From NCBI GenBank assembly GCA_020466095.1, contig CM035808.1, positions 41,511,555 to 41,575,554 on the forward strand: DNA of 64,000 nucleotides, written 5' to 3'. The notes under the pieces are model-generated. The model did not search any database, had not been told where the DNA came from, and was given only the letters and a program-made list of their open reading frames with translations. A program made the position numbers and the translations under genes. This document shows, piece by piece, positions 11,499 to 21,979 of this stretch. The DNA is from Chlorops oryzae (Eukaryota > Arthropoda > Insecta > Diptera > Chloropidae). Position 1 is the first letter of the stretch; the number at the start of each line of letters is the position of its first letter.

Positions 11499-12160
11499 CA
11501 TATATTACTATATGTGGCACTCTACAACAACTATGCTTGTTGAGTTGAAGTAGGCCCCCGTTGCATGCATTCTTATGGCAAAATCAAAAACGTAGCACGC
11601 CCCCGAGAAATACCGGGTCCGGTCTAACAAATCTTTTCAAATCTTGTAACATGTACCAAAATGTTTGGTATAGTTCATATACATGTATAAGTGTTCGTCA
11701 AATATTTTTTGTTAAAACTCATTTTTTCGACTAAAATATGGTTTTTATATAATATCAAAAATCTTTACGTGAAATTTTCCTTTTGTTCTTCAACAACGCT
11801 AAAGAAGAGCACTCATGCGTCGAATATGACCGAATGTTTGTTTACAAAACAGAACAGCTGATATGAACTTTTAAGTGATGTAGAAAAAATGCTAGCTCGA
11901 TACCAAACTAATGGCTCAAGTACTTATAACAAATCATGCTAAAATAAATACAAAAACTACCTATTTTTCGAACTCCTCTCTTGAAAAGGGCACAGTATTG
12001 CATAATCTTTCATCAAAAACCTAAAAGGTTGTATACTAAAAAGAAAACATTAAAAAATTTCAACGCAAGAATGCTTAGTTACAAAATTGAGTGAGTACTC
12101 AAAACATTCTAGCATCACTAATTCGGTTGTTGTTGGGAGTGCCACATATAGTAATATATG
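11499..12160. mobile_element. E7b: MITE, copy 2
   Basis: A 662-bp near-identical direct copy of E7a with the same inverted ends. The left flank is GGTCTGAC; the right flank starts TCTGAC, so the target duplication is incomplete by about two bases. It lies immediately right of E9, giving the order E7a-E9-E7b. Confidence 0.85.
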
Positions 12161-12845
12161 TCTGACTAAAAACTCGAAGCAAGTCAGACGTGTGCCGCAT
12201 CGCGCGAATAGAGAGAATATAAATAGACGAAAAAGTACATTGTAGAAAAGCGAATTGAAAATTTTTTGACTGCGTTTGTTGCTCATACCGCTTCATTTAT
12301 GCGCGTTAATTTAAAGAAATATTGTAATATTACACGTTTTTAACACGTTTTTTTTCTTCAATATTTAATGGTTTATATAAAAAAACAAATACAGACATTT
12401 ATTGACGGACCAACATTTGGAAAACCTATTAAGAATAAAAACTTCTACTGCAAATATTGATTTCGATGAGATTATAAGGTTTTCAAAACCATCCAAATGT
12501 TTCAAAAACAACCAAAAGCCTTTTCCTGTTACAGTTATGAAAAAAAGCAAATCTGTTTTATAAATTTTTATTTCACGCAAAATATTTTTCCCAGTGCCAC
12601 GCATACAAATATGCACGCAAAACAACAATGTAGTGGTGCCGTTACTTTGACCGTAACGAATTCTTTTTTTGCTTTTGATTCTGTTTCGTGGCCGCAGTAT
12701 AAAATATTTTAAGAAATCGCTACAAGAAGATAAAACGATCCTTTTGTGCGCTAAGAAAACATAAGTCCTTTAATCCAGCGATCCTTAAAATGAATTCTTT
12801 TTAATACAAATATCTACTCTTACATAAACACGACGATTCGTCTCC
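12161..12845. other. Intergenic DNA downstream of the first Tweedle gene
   Basis: No gene seen. The right part holds the 3' flank of the minus-strand Tweedle gene. Open frames here are in AT-rich sequence without recognisable motifs. Confidence 0.45.
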
Positions 12846-13622
12846 TTAGTATGGAATCATTTTTGAGTACCCATCGAATGTCGACTTCTCTTCATTCTGA
12901 GAGACCTTTTGGTCGTAGCCTCCATTTGATGCACTCACATTATCTAGTGAGCCAATGACCGATTTTAAAGGCGCTATACCTTCATCAGAAATTTCTGTAG
13001 TGCCACCCAATTGGTCATATTGTTCTATAAATAGAATTTTCGAGCTTAAAGTAAAGAAATATATTTCAAATAATATGAACCAACCTTGTATCTCTTTCTG
13101 AGCAGCAGCAGCTTCTTCTGGAGTTTTATATTTTATGAAGAAAACATCTGGTTTGGAGGGCACTGTTGCTGTTGCTTTTGCTGTTGTTATGTCATCGATT
13201 TCGATTTCATTGGCCTTCTTAGTTAAAACATAAATAATGGTTTTTTCTTCTTGTGGGGCATATTCGGCGGTCAGTTTAATATTTGAATGTTCTGACGTTG
13301 GTGCTCTAATGAAGACGACTCGATAATTTTTTTGCGGCCGTCCGATTATGAGATGCTTGGTCTTTGGTAGCTCGTTTGGCTCTTCAGGCGCCGATGCCAT
13401 GAAGAACTGTTTCGTAATTATCGGAGCTTCTTTCACTGGTATTCGCACGGGCGCGGGTAAATATTTGTTACTAAGACTATCGTACACCGGCAGAGGATTC
13501 GCTATTCGTGGCGCTCTATAGAAGTTATCAACAATGTTTCGATCATAGTAATATCTTATTGGCGATATATCGGCATAAGCTTTTGCCATGATGAGGAGAA
13601 CGCAGGAAAATTGAACATGCAT
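12846..13622 (-). CDS. Twdl: Tweedle (DUF243) cuticle protein 1
   Basis: A secreted structural protein of the insect cuticle. Exon 1 is 13085-13622 and exon 2 12846-13024; the spliced product is 238 aa. The N-terminus MHVQFSCVLLIMAKAYA is a signal peptide. All four Tweedle blocks are present: KQFFMASAPEE, GRPQKNYRVVFIRAP, YAPQEEKTIIYVL, and KPDVFFIKYKTPEEA, then QYDQLGGTTE after the intron. The 60-nt intron (donor GTTGGT, acceptor TTTATAG) is a multiple of three and free of stops, so retention would add 20 residues. The intron position (after the Q of EIQ) is shared with the other three Tweedle genes. Identification as Tweedle is certain; the orthologue is not assigned. Confidence 0.94.
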   Translation of the reverse strand: MHVQFSCVLLIMAKAYADISPIRYYYDRNIVDNFYRAPRIANPLPVYDSLSNKYLPAPVRIPVKEAPIITKQFFMASAPEEPNELPKTKHLIIGRPQKNYRVVFIRAPTSEHSNIKLTAEYAPQEEKTIIYVLTKKANEIEIDDITTAKATATVPSKPDVFFIKYKTPEEAAAAQKEIQGWFILFEIYFFTLSSKILFIEQYDQLGGTTEISDEGIAPLKSVIGSLDNVSASNGGYDQKVSQNEEKSTFDGYSKMIPY

Positions 13623-13680
13623 TTTACTTTCTTCAGCTAAAAATCTTTAACTCTTAACCCCACTGAGTTATAGTGAAAAC

Positions 13681-13716
13681 TGTATACTATTTTTCACCCA
13701 CGCCTCTCATTTATAT
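13681..13716 (-). promoter_or_regulatory. TATA box and ACAGT initiator of Tweedle 1
   Basis: On the minus strand a TATAAA (13710-13715) lies 34 bases upstream of the A in ACAGTTTT (13681). The second Tweedle gene has exactly the same spacing and the same ACAGTTTT. The implied 5' untranslated region is about 59 nt. The whole promoter is repeated at 18160-18195. Confidence 0.6.
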
Positions 13717-14649
13717 GAAATCTGTTCAAAATGGGTTCAAAGTTACATAACTTTCACTGTGGAATATTTTTTTTTTTTGGGGGAAAAATGCATATTTCGG
13801 TTTACCTTTGAAAGAGTTCGGAGTTCACTGGAGCTTGGAGAACATGTCGAATCGGTCTTTCACAAGCTCGTCTTACTGGTTTTATTTTGATTTCATTTAA
13901 TTGGCCATTGAGGTTTTATGAGTTCAAAGTCATCAGAATAAAACGCATGCCATAAAAGTGTGTGATAAAGTTTTCTTTTAAATAAATTTTCGTCTAATTA
14001 ATTGCCCTTTTTAAAAGTGGCCACTGGATTAGTAAACATGTTAACAAGTTAACGACTTTGCGTTCGTTGCATTAAAGGCATTTCAATGGCAAAATTTTCT
14101 ACAGAAAGAGCAGGAAAAATTTGGATGCCTTTTTCTTTTACCGAGACAATGAGAATAGATAATATTTTTTTTTTTTTTTTTTTAGTTGTGGCCAACATTT
14201 TGCGTTTAACATACTGAAGTTTTTTTTTTTTTAATTAATGATGTTGTCAGAATTGTTTGTCTAGTATTTCGTGAGATAAATTTGCTATTTTACTACCGTC
14301 TTGCGCTGAAATGTCGGTCAAGCTCGAATTAAATGTTTCATCTAAAAATCGAAAAGTTTTAAGCACTTAAAGCAAATTCTTCTAAGTTTTGGAAATGACC
14401 AAAGGTACAACATATATACATATAAAAGAAAAGGTGGTAATATGGCCCCCACTTTGTTTTTGAGGCCTAGCACGGTTTAAAAAAATTAGCTTTAGGTGCC
14501 CCTTACATATTCCCATGCATACCTTTTTGTAGAATAGATAAAATAACCGTTGACTATTTAAAAAAAAAGTTTATTCTTTAAACATTAAAAAATTATAAAG
14601 TAACATTAAGTGAGGGTCATATGGCCCCCTGGGTTTTATGGGATTCTAC

Positions 14650-14852
14650 GAAGTGACTTGTTAACCAATATTTCTAAAGATTCTTCAGAGTCCTTCACTA
14701 ATTGTTTCAAAGTGGAATTTGGCACAGAAAACATTTATACAGCGTTTTTGTAGCCCATGACCTTTGTCCTTACAGCTTCAATTGCCTTTTTCATTTGATC
14801 TGGATTCCATATTTTCCTTTTCTTTGAAAATTGAGATATCTGACTTAGGCAT
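14650..14852 (-). pseudogene. Psq-type HTH fragment, second copy
   Basis: The minus strand is closely similar to 7362-7620. A 4-nt deletion near its start shifts the frame, and the GTA-TAA stop after the GYKNAV codons is shared. Nearby, ATATGGCCCCC occurs at about 14440 and 14616, possible subterminal words of the parent element. The same fragment recurs in the duplicated block at about 19140-19342. Confidence 0.55.
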
Positions 14853-15088
14853 ATAAAAACGAAATTGCCCCCGCGGGCCATAATAGGAACAATGTGAGGT
14901 GGCTATATTAGAAGCATTAGCAAATAAAAAACCAAGCCAAAATAAACATATCTGCCTAAAGTTATTGCATAACTACCTTCAAAGTCCAATAAAACAACGT
15001 TTATCAAACGCAATGTTTAAATCGTTAAACCTGGAACCTAACTTTTCTATAAAAAACGAATAAAATGCACAGCGTCTATGAAAATGTA

Positions 15089-15395
15089 GGGTAAGGTCAC
15101 CTTAAGTGGACTGTCACTTAGAGTGGACCACTTGAATGTTTACTATAAAGCTTCCAGCTAGCACACGTGTTTTTGTTTAAAAGCTAGCGCTTCAAAAAAA
15201 AGTGAAAATAGTTTGCGTTTTATAACATTGTGTATCTTTGTGCCTGCTACAAATAGTGCCAAAAACGGCTTGTTAAACTTAATTGTTACAAATCATTTTG
15301 AAATTGAAGTAGGTGTTGGAATAAGCTTTGCTGGCTCACTTCAAATCGTATGATTCACCTTGAGTGGACCACTGCTTGTAACCTTGAGTGGAGCG
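15089..15395. repeat. Cluster of AGTGGACCACT-type words
   Basis: Words based on CCTTGAGTGGACCACT occur at about 15095, 15115, 15357 and 15381 with small changes. They resemble the iterated words inside the other small elements here, but no terminal inverted repeats were found. The cluster is copied at about 19585-19885. Confidence 0.5.
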
Positions 15396-15683
15396 TGAAA
15401 ATTTTTCATTGTTAATTTAAATTTATCATGTTTTTGGATATAAAGAGACTTTGGAACAGTGTTAACTAGTTTTAAGAGCTTTATTAAATATTTTTTTGTG
15501 TTTTTAAATACAAAAATTTTAATATCGTTTTCGAGTCTTTTCCGAGCTATATTTATAATCGATTGCTTTCCAACAAATAAAAAAAATAAAAAAATTAAAA
15601 ATATTGATAAATCAATACAAGTTTTTTTTAGCTTTTCCATGTATATTATATGTATTATTATAAATTCAATACTGTTTTTTCCT

Positions 15684-15740
15684 TGCTTTGTGTGGGATTT
15701 GAACCTAGGAACTGTCGTTTTCTAGCTCACCCGTCGACAC
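15684..15740 (-). repeat. tRNA-like sequence, probable SINE head
   Basis: The minus strand has a good B box, GGTTCAAATCC, and about 40 nt upstream an A-box-like GTGTCGACGGGTGAGC, as in tRNA-derived SINEs; AT-rich sequence follows. The copy near 20170-20240 is 6-7 nt longer here (it keeps CACTGGA between the boxes). No cloverleaf with a clean anticodon stem could be drawn, so a functional tRNA is unlikely. Confidence 0.35.
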
Positions 15741-16079
15741 CGTATTTCCCAAATCGCAGGTCGTGGATTTTTTTCGTTTATAACTTTAAAGTCAAATTCT
15801 ATTCAATTTAGTTTTGAGTAAAATATGGAGTGAAATTGTACAACATAGCAAGAGGTTGAATGATCATTGATCATATTCGTCCCCTACGTGATTAAATGGC
15901 GATTGCTCTATATTTTGTTTTTGTACGTTCAATACGGATCGCTTTTGAAATATATAGAAGAGTCGTTTTCGAGACTTCTTTTTATCTTCCATGTGTTCAA
16001 TCGCTTTTAAAACATCAAGCGGGCTCGAAAAAGACTCATATATAAATTTTCTCATAGAACAGTCTTCCAAATGCTATAT

Positions 16080-16440
16080 GGGATGAAATTTAATGTGTGA
16101 GCATATTTTAGGGCACTGAATATAATATGCAAAAATTTGAAAAGCGGGCGTGTCAAAAGATCGTTTTTTCAAAATTGTCGAAAGTTGGCATACCTATATG
16201 CTCCCTCTGGTCACTAATATCCTCTCCAAAAAATTTCTTGTTCGGTCTATTATAAAGGGTACCGTCAGTACTAGGGTGTGTCACAAAAATCGCAAAAACT
16301 GCTCTAAAATCAGAATTTTTCGAGTTTGATCAATGAAATTTGGAGTTTGCACCTCTATTTAACCCTCAGATTAAATAAATTCAATCGACAAACAAGCAGA
16401 CATACCGACGAGTAGATGGAAAGGTGGATATGAGCATAAG
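16080..16440. mobile_element. HL3: Helentron-like fragment (repeated near 20590-20937)
   Basis: It contains GGGCGTGTCAAAAG, GGGTACCGTCAGTACTAGGG and CGCAAAAACTGCTCTAAAAT, blocks shared with the other HL copies. Both ends of a full element are missing. It lies at the right edge of the duplicated block. Confidence 0.55.
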
Positions 16441-16443
16441 CTA

Positions 16444-17894
16444 CAGTATGCAAAACTCGTATTCATACACCTCAAAAATTCAGTGAAAAACTGGTTTTTA
16501 CTGCCATAAAAATAGAATTTTGGATGAAAACTCATAAAAAGCATTACTTTGATGCAAATCAAGCAGAAAAACAAAACAAAAGATATTATAGTTTTTAAAA
16601 TATAAGCAAATTTGTTATTTTGGCACGCAAAATTCGTATTCATACACCAACCAAATGTGGTCCTGGGATAACATCTACTTATTTAATGTGTCAAAAACAG
16701 CTGTTTAGCAATTGTCCAGATTTTAATCTATAGTTATAACTTGACATTTTCGACTCAATTCGTTTTTTGAAGCAATGGGACGTAAAGGAACAGAAGTTGA
16801 AAATGAAATTCGCGAACTCGTACTTAAACTGCACAAAAAAGGCAAGTCACTGCGTGAAATAGCAAAAATAATAAATAGAACCCATTCTACGGTTCAGTAC
16901 ATTGTCAAAATGTTTCAAAGTCAAGGATACGTGCAGAAGAAAAAACGTAATGGACCCAGACAAAAACTTACTCGTAGACATCAGTCCTTCTTAATAAGGC
17001 AAATTCGGAAAGATCCAACAACTTCAGCACCATATTTAGTGGAAAGCCTACTTACACAATACGGAATATCAGTAACAGCCCAAACTGTAAGAAATTATCT
17101 CAGAAAACTCAAGTTTCAAAGCAGAATTGCGGCACGAAAGCCTTTTATAAGTCGAATTAACCGCATCAAAAGAGTACAATTTGCCAAAAAGTATATTAAA
17201 ATGGGTTTGCGGTTCTGGAAGCGTGTTATATTTTCCGATGAATGTAAATTCAATATAAAAGTGTCCGATGGAATCACTAAAATATGGCGAGAAAAATATA
17301 AGAGGCTTTATTTCAAGAACCTTTTGCCAACAGTTAAACACGGCGGCGGCTCCGTCATGATTTGGGGCTGTTTCGCTGCTGCAGGCGTGGGAAAGCTGGC
17401 TCATATCCCTGGCATAATGAACACAAGAAAGTACATTGATGTTTTAAAAACCAATTTGGGTCCCAGTGCACAAAATTTGGGGCTGACAGGGCGATATATG
17501 TTTCAACAGGATAACGACCCCAAGCACACAGCTTTCGATACACGTTTATGGATCCTTTATAACTGCCCATATTATTTAAAAACACCACCGCAGAGTCCCG
17601 ATATCAATCTTATTGAGAATCTATGGTCGATTTTGAAAAAAAGAGTTCGAAAGCATACAATTAGAGATGCTACTGATCTGAAACGCATTTTACAATGGGA
17701 ATGACAAAAAATATTTCCAACTTTGACAAAAAATTGGTGAAATCAATGAAAAAACGTTTGAACGCTGTTATAAAACAACGAGGATATCCCACAAAATATT
17801 AATTCTTAATAAAAAGCTGTTAAAAATAGAAACTAAACTGATGTATGAATACGAATTTTGCGTGCCAAAATAACAAATTTGCTTATATTTTGAA
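16444..17894 (+). mobile_element. Tc1-type transposon, right end truncated
   Basis: Inserted at TA (16442-16443). The left end shows the IR/DR layout of Tc1 elements: an outer repeat CAGTATGCAAAACTCGTATT and an inner one, GCACGCAAAATTCGTATTCA, about 180 bp further in. At the right only the inner repeat (inverted, about 17842-17870) remains; sequence is lost from about 17894, where the second copy of the duplicated block begins. It carries a nearly complete DD34E transposase. Confidence 0.88.
16775..17704 (+). pseudogene. Tc1-family transposase, DD34E, C-terminus broken
   Basis: It would cut and paste the surrounding element at TA sites. From MGRKGTEVENEIREL the first 110 residues form two helix-turn-helix segments (SLREIAKIINRTHSTVQYIV is the first). 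The catalytic triad is intact: D in IFSDECKF (about 154), D in FQQDNDPKH and E in DINLIENLW, with 34 residues between the last two. The glycine-rich KHGGGSVMIWGCF box is present. A TGA after LQWE (17702-17704) sits where TGG is likely, and a one-base loss follows before a further stretch that ends KQRGYPTKY, so about 38 residues are cut off. With the truncated right end this copy cannot move on its own. Confidence 0.9.
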
Positions 17895-18101
17895 AATTAT
17901 CGGAGCTTCTTTCACTGGTATTCGCACGGGCGCGGGTAAATATTTGTTACTAAGACTATCGTACACCGGCAGAGGATTCGCTATTCGTGGCGCTCTATAG
18001 AAGTTATCAACAATGTTTCGATCATAGTAATATCTTATTGGCGATATATCGGCATAAGCTTTTGCCATGATGAGGAGAACGCAGGAAAATTGAACATGCA
18101 T
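17895..18101 (-). pseudogene. Truncated copy of Tweedle 1 (5' end only)
   Basis: Signal peptide and about 69 residues identical to Tweedle 1 as far as VKEAPII, then two unrelated residues from transposon sequence and a stop. The DUF243 blocks and exon 2 are absent. The TATA/initiator pair is kept upstream (about 18160-18195), so it could be transcribed but would yield no Tweedle domain. If the duplication is an assembly join of two haplotypes, this is not a real locus. Confidence 0.88.
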
Positions 18102-20940
18102 TTTACTTTCTTCAGCTAAAAATCTTTAACTCTTAACCCCACTGAGTTATAGTGAAAACTGTATACTATTTTTCACCCACGCCTCTCATTTATATGAAAT
18201 CTGTTCAAAATGGGTTCAAAGTTACATAACTTTCACTGTGGAATATTTTTTTTTTTTTGGGGGAAAAATGCATATTTCGGTTTACCTTTGAAAGAGTTCG
18301 GAGTTCACTGGAGCTTGGAGAACATGTCGAATCGGTCTTTCACAAGCTCGTCTTACTGGTTTTATTTTGATTTCATTTAATTGGCCATTGAGGTTTTATG
18401 AGTTCAAAGTCATCAGAATAAAACGCATGCCATAAAAGTGTGTGATAAAGTTTTCTTTTAAATAAATTTTCGTCTAATTAATTGCCCTTTTTAAAAGTGG
18501 CCACTGGATTAGTAAACATGTTAACAAGTTAACGACTTTGCGTTCGTTGCATTAAAGGCATTTCAATGGCAAAGTTTTCTACAGAAAGAGCAGGAAAAAT
18601 TTGGATGCCTTTTTCTTTTACCGAGACAATGAGAATAGATAATATTTTTTTTTTTTTTTTTTAGTTGTGGCACAATCATTTTGCGTTTAACATACTGAAG
18701 TTTTTTTTTTTTTAATTAATGATGTTGTCAGAATTGTTTGTCTAGTATTTCGTGAGATAAATTTGCTATTTTACTACCGTCTTGCGCTGAAATGTCGGTC
18801 AAGCTCGAATTAAATGTTTCATCTAAAAATCGAAAAGTTTTAAGCACTTAAAGCAAATTCTTCTAAGTTTTGGAAATGACCAAAGGTACAACATATATAC
18901 ATATAAAAGAAAAGGTGGTAATATGGCCCCCACTTTGTTTTTGAGGCCTACACTTAAAAATCAATTTAGTGCGTTATAGTGCCCCTTACATATTACCTCA
19001 TGCATACGTTTTTGTAGAATAGATAAAATAACCGTTTACTATTGAAAAAAAAAAAACGTTTATTCTTTAAACATCAAAAAATTATAAAGTAACATTAAGT
19101 GAGGGTCATATGGCCCCCTGGGTTTTATAGGCTTTCTACGAAGTGACTTGTTAACCAGTATTTCAAAAGATTCTTCAGAGTCCTTCACTAATTGTTTCAA
19201 AGTGGAATTTGGCACAGAAAACATTTATACAGCGTTTTTGTAGCCCATGACCTTTGTCCTTACAGCTTCAATTGCCTTTTTCATTTGATCTGGATTCCAT
19301 ATTTTCCTTTTCTTTGAAAATTGAGATATCTGACTTAGGCATATAAAAACGAAATTGCCCCCGCGGGCCATAATAGGAACAATGTGAGGTGGCTATATTA
19401 GAAGCATTAGCAAATAAAAAACCAAGCCAAAATAAACATATCTGCCTAAAGTTATTGCATAACTACCTTCAAAGTCCAATAAAACAACGTTTATCAAACG
19501 CAATGTTTAAATCGTTAAACCTGGAACCTAACTTTTCTATAAAAAACGAATAAAATGCACAGCGTCTATGAAAATGTAGGGTAAGGTCACCTTAAGTGGA
19601 CTGTCACTTAGAGTGGACCACTTGAATGTTTACTATAAAGCTTCCAGCTAGCACACGTGTTTTTGTTTAAAAGCTAGCGCTTCAAAAAAAAGTGAAAATA
19701 GTTTGCGTTTTATAACATTGTGTATCTTTGTGCCTGCTACAAATAGTGCCAAAAACGGCTTGTTAAACTTAATTGTTACAAATCATTTTGAAATTGAAGT
19801 AGGTGTTGGAATAAGCTTTGCTGGCTCACTTCAAATCGTATGATTCACCTTGAGTGGACCACTGCTTGTAACCTTGAGTGGAGCGTGAAAATTTTTCATT
19901 GTTAATTTAAATTTATCATGTTTTTGGATATAAAGAGACTTTGGAACAGTGTTAACTAGTTTTAAGAGCTTAATTAAATATTTTTTTGTGTTTTTAAATA
20001 CAAAAATTTTAATATCGTTTTCGAGTCTTTTCCGAGATATATTTATAATCGATTGCTTTCCAACAAATAAAAAAAATAAAAAAATTAAAAATATTGATAA
20101 ATCAAGACAAGTTTTTTTTAGCTTTTCCATGTATATTATATGTATTATTATAAATTCAATACTGTTTTTTCCTTGCTTTGTGTGGGATTTGAACCTAGGA
20201 ACTGTCGTTTTCTAGTCCAGTGCTCACCCGTCGACACCGTGTTTCCCAAATCGCAGGTCGTGGATTTTTTTCGTTTATAACTTTAAAGTCAAATTCTATT
20301 CAATTTAGTTTTGAGTAAAATATGGAGTGAAATTGTACAACATAGCAAGAGGTTGAATGATCATTGATCATATTCGTCCCCTACGTGATTAAATGGCGAT
20401 TGCTCTATATTTTGTTTTTGTATGTTCAATACGGATCGCTTTTGAAATATATAGAAGAGTCGTTTTCGAGACTTCTTTTTATCTTCCATGTGTTCAATCG
20501 CTTTTAAAACATCAAGCGGGCTCGAAAAAGACTCATATATAAATTTTCTCATAGAACAGTCTTCCAAATGCTATATGGGATGAAATTTAATGTGTGAGCA
20601 TATTTTAGGGCACTGAATATAATATGCAAAAATTTGGAAAGCGGGCGTGTCAAAAGATCGTTTTTTCAAAATTGTCGAAAGTTGGCATACCTATATGCTC
20701 CCTCTGGTCACTAATATCTTCTCCAAAAAATTTCTTGTTCGGTCTATTATAAAGGGTACCGTCAGTACTAGGGTGTGTCACAAAAATCGCAAAAACTGCT
20801 CTAAAATCAGAATTTTTCGAGATTGATCAATGAAATTTGGAGTTTGCACCTCTATTTAACCCTCAGATTAAATAAATTCAATCGACAAACAAGCAGACAT
20901 AGCGACGAGTAGATGGAAAGGTGGATATGAGCATAAGCTA
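17895..20940. repeat. Duplicated block, copy 2
   Basis: A direct copy of 13416-16443, 18 bp longer through small indels. Its left edge joins the broken Tc1 end through the two bases AA; its right edge shows the empty TA site of the Tc1 insertion and leads into the next Tweedle gene. It includes promoter, psq fragment, word cluster, SINE head and HL fragment. Confidence 0.95.
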
Positions 20941-21121
20941 AGTTAACTTTTCGAAAAGTAAGGTGCCCATATTATTTTTATGCAGATCTTTTTTATTATA
21001 TTTAAACTTTTTTTCTTTCATATTTCCTAAAATAAAATTTTTCTAATAAAACATAACAACAATAACACGGCAACAACATGGCAACAATTGAAGTCAGATT
21101 TTTTTAAATCCTAAAAATCCC

Positions 21122-21847
21122 TTATGAGCGTATATATTGAGGCAGATATTGAGTTGAAGGTTGGCTAATTTGCTTGTAGTCGTAACCGCCATTTGGTGCT
21201 GCACCGTCTAAGGCTCCAACAACCGAAGTCAGTGGAGCGGCGCCTTCGTCGGAGAACTCATTTGTACCACCCAATTGGTCGTATTGGTCTGTCAATCATA
21301 AGATCATAAGATGATATTAGTTTTTCCTTAATAGTAATCCTTTGATCTTTTACTCACCTTGAATTTCCTTCTGAGCATGTTTCGCCTCGTCGTCAGTTTT
21401 GTACTTGATGAAGAAGACTTCTGGTTTACTTGGGACGGTTGGTGCCGGAGTAGCAATATCATTGGCATTCAATTCTTTATCCTTCTTACTGAGAACATAA
21501 ATAACAGTCTTCTCCTCTTGTGGAGCAAATTCAGCTGATAGTCTAACATTGTCGTTGTTGGATGCCGGAGCCTTAATGAACACTACACGATAATTTTTCT
21601 GTGGACGTCCGAGCACGAAATGTTTGTTTTTCTCCCCGTTGTCGGCATCTTCAGGAGCTGACACTGTATAGAATTGTTTGTGCAAGACTGGCTTAGGACT
21701 TGTGCCGGCTGGGGGAAGGTATTGGTTGCCATTGTATTGCGGTTGCGATGGCTGTGGCTGTGGCTGCGGTACGAGGCTGTAATCGTATTGGGGTGCGGCG
21801 CAAACGACCGCGAATAAACAAAATATGACCACAAATAAGAAATTCAT
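21122..21847 (-). CDS. Twdl: Tweedle (DUF243) cuticle protein 2
   Basis: Secreted cuticle protein of 218 aa. Exon 1 is 21358-21847, exon 2 21122-21288, with a 69-nt intron (donor GTGAGTA, acceptor TTGACAG). I chose MNFLFVVIFCLFAVVCA as the start because it opens directly with a signal peptide; an in-frame ATG seven codons upstream would add MKIEIEK. A proline/glutamine stretch (residues about 33-45) precedes the four Tweedle blocks: KQFYTVSAPED, GRPQKNYRVVFIKAP, FAPQEEKTVIYVLSKK and KPEVFFIKYKT. Exon 2 carries QYDQLGGTNEFSDEGAAP and a C-terminus ending QYLPQYIRS. Intron position as in its neighbours. Confidence 0.95.
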
Positions 21848-21944
21848 TTTTTCGATTTCGATTTTCACTCAAAATTGACACACTTTTGTCCTTTCGTCTT
21901 GAATTTTGCACACGTTGTGCTTGGTTTTGAAGATGGAATAAAAC

Positions 21945-21979
21945 TGTTTGCTTCAGTTGAAAGTTAAAAACGTTTTATA
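21945..21979 (-). promoter_or_regulatory. TATA box and ACAGT initiator of Tweedle 2
   Basis: TATAAAACG (minus strand, about 21973-21979) and AAACAGTTTT, whose CAG adenine lies at 21945, are spaced exactly as in Tweedle 1. The implied 5' untranslated region is about 98 nt. Confidence 0.65.

Larger units (their letters stand above)
13416..16443. repeat. Duplicated block, copy 1
   Basis: This segment, from within exon 1 of Tweedle 1 through its promoter and upstream DNA, is repeated in direct orientation at 17895-20940 with very few substitutions and indels (one more diverged patch near 14480-14510 against 18950-18980). Copy 1 ends at a TA where a Tc1 element is inserted; copy 2 continues past the same TA without it. 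Confidence 0.95.

Noticed and set aside
15684..15740. A functional tRNA gene on the minus strand
   Set aside because: Box A and B motifs are present but no proper anticodon and acceptor stems can be formed, and the duplicate differs by an indel in the core.
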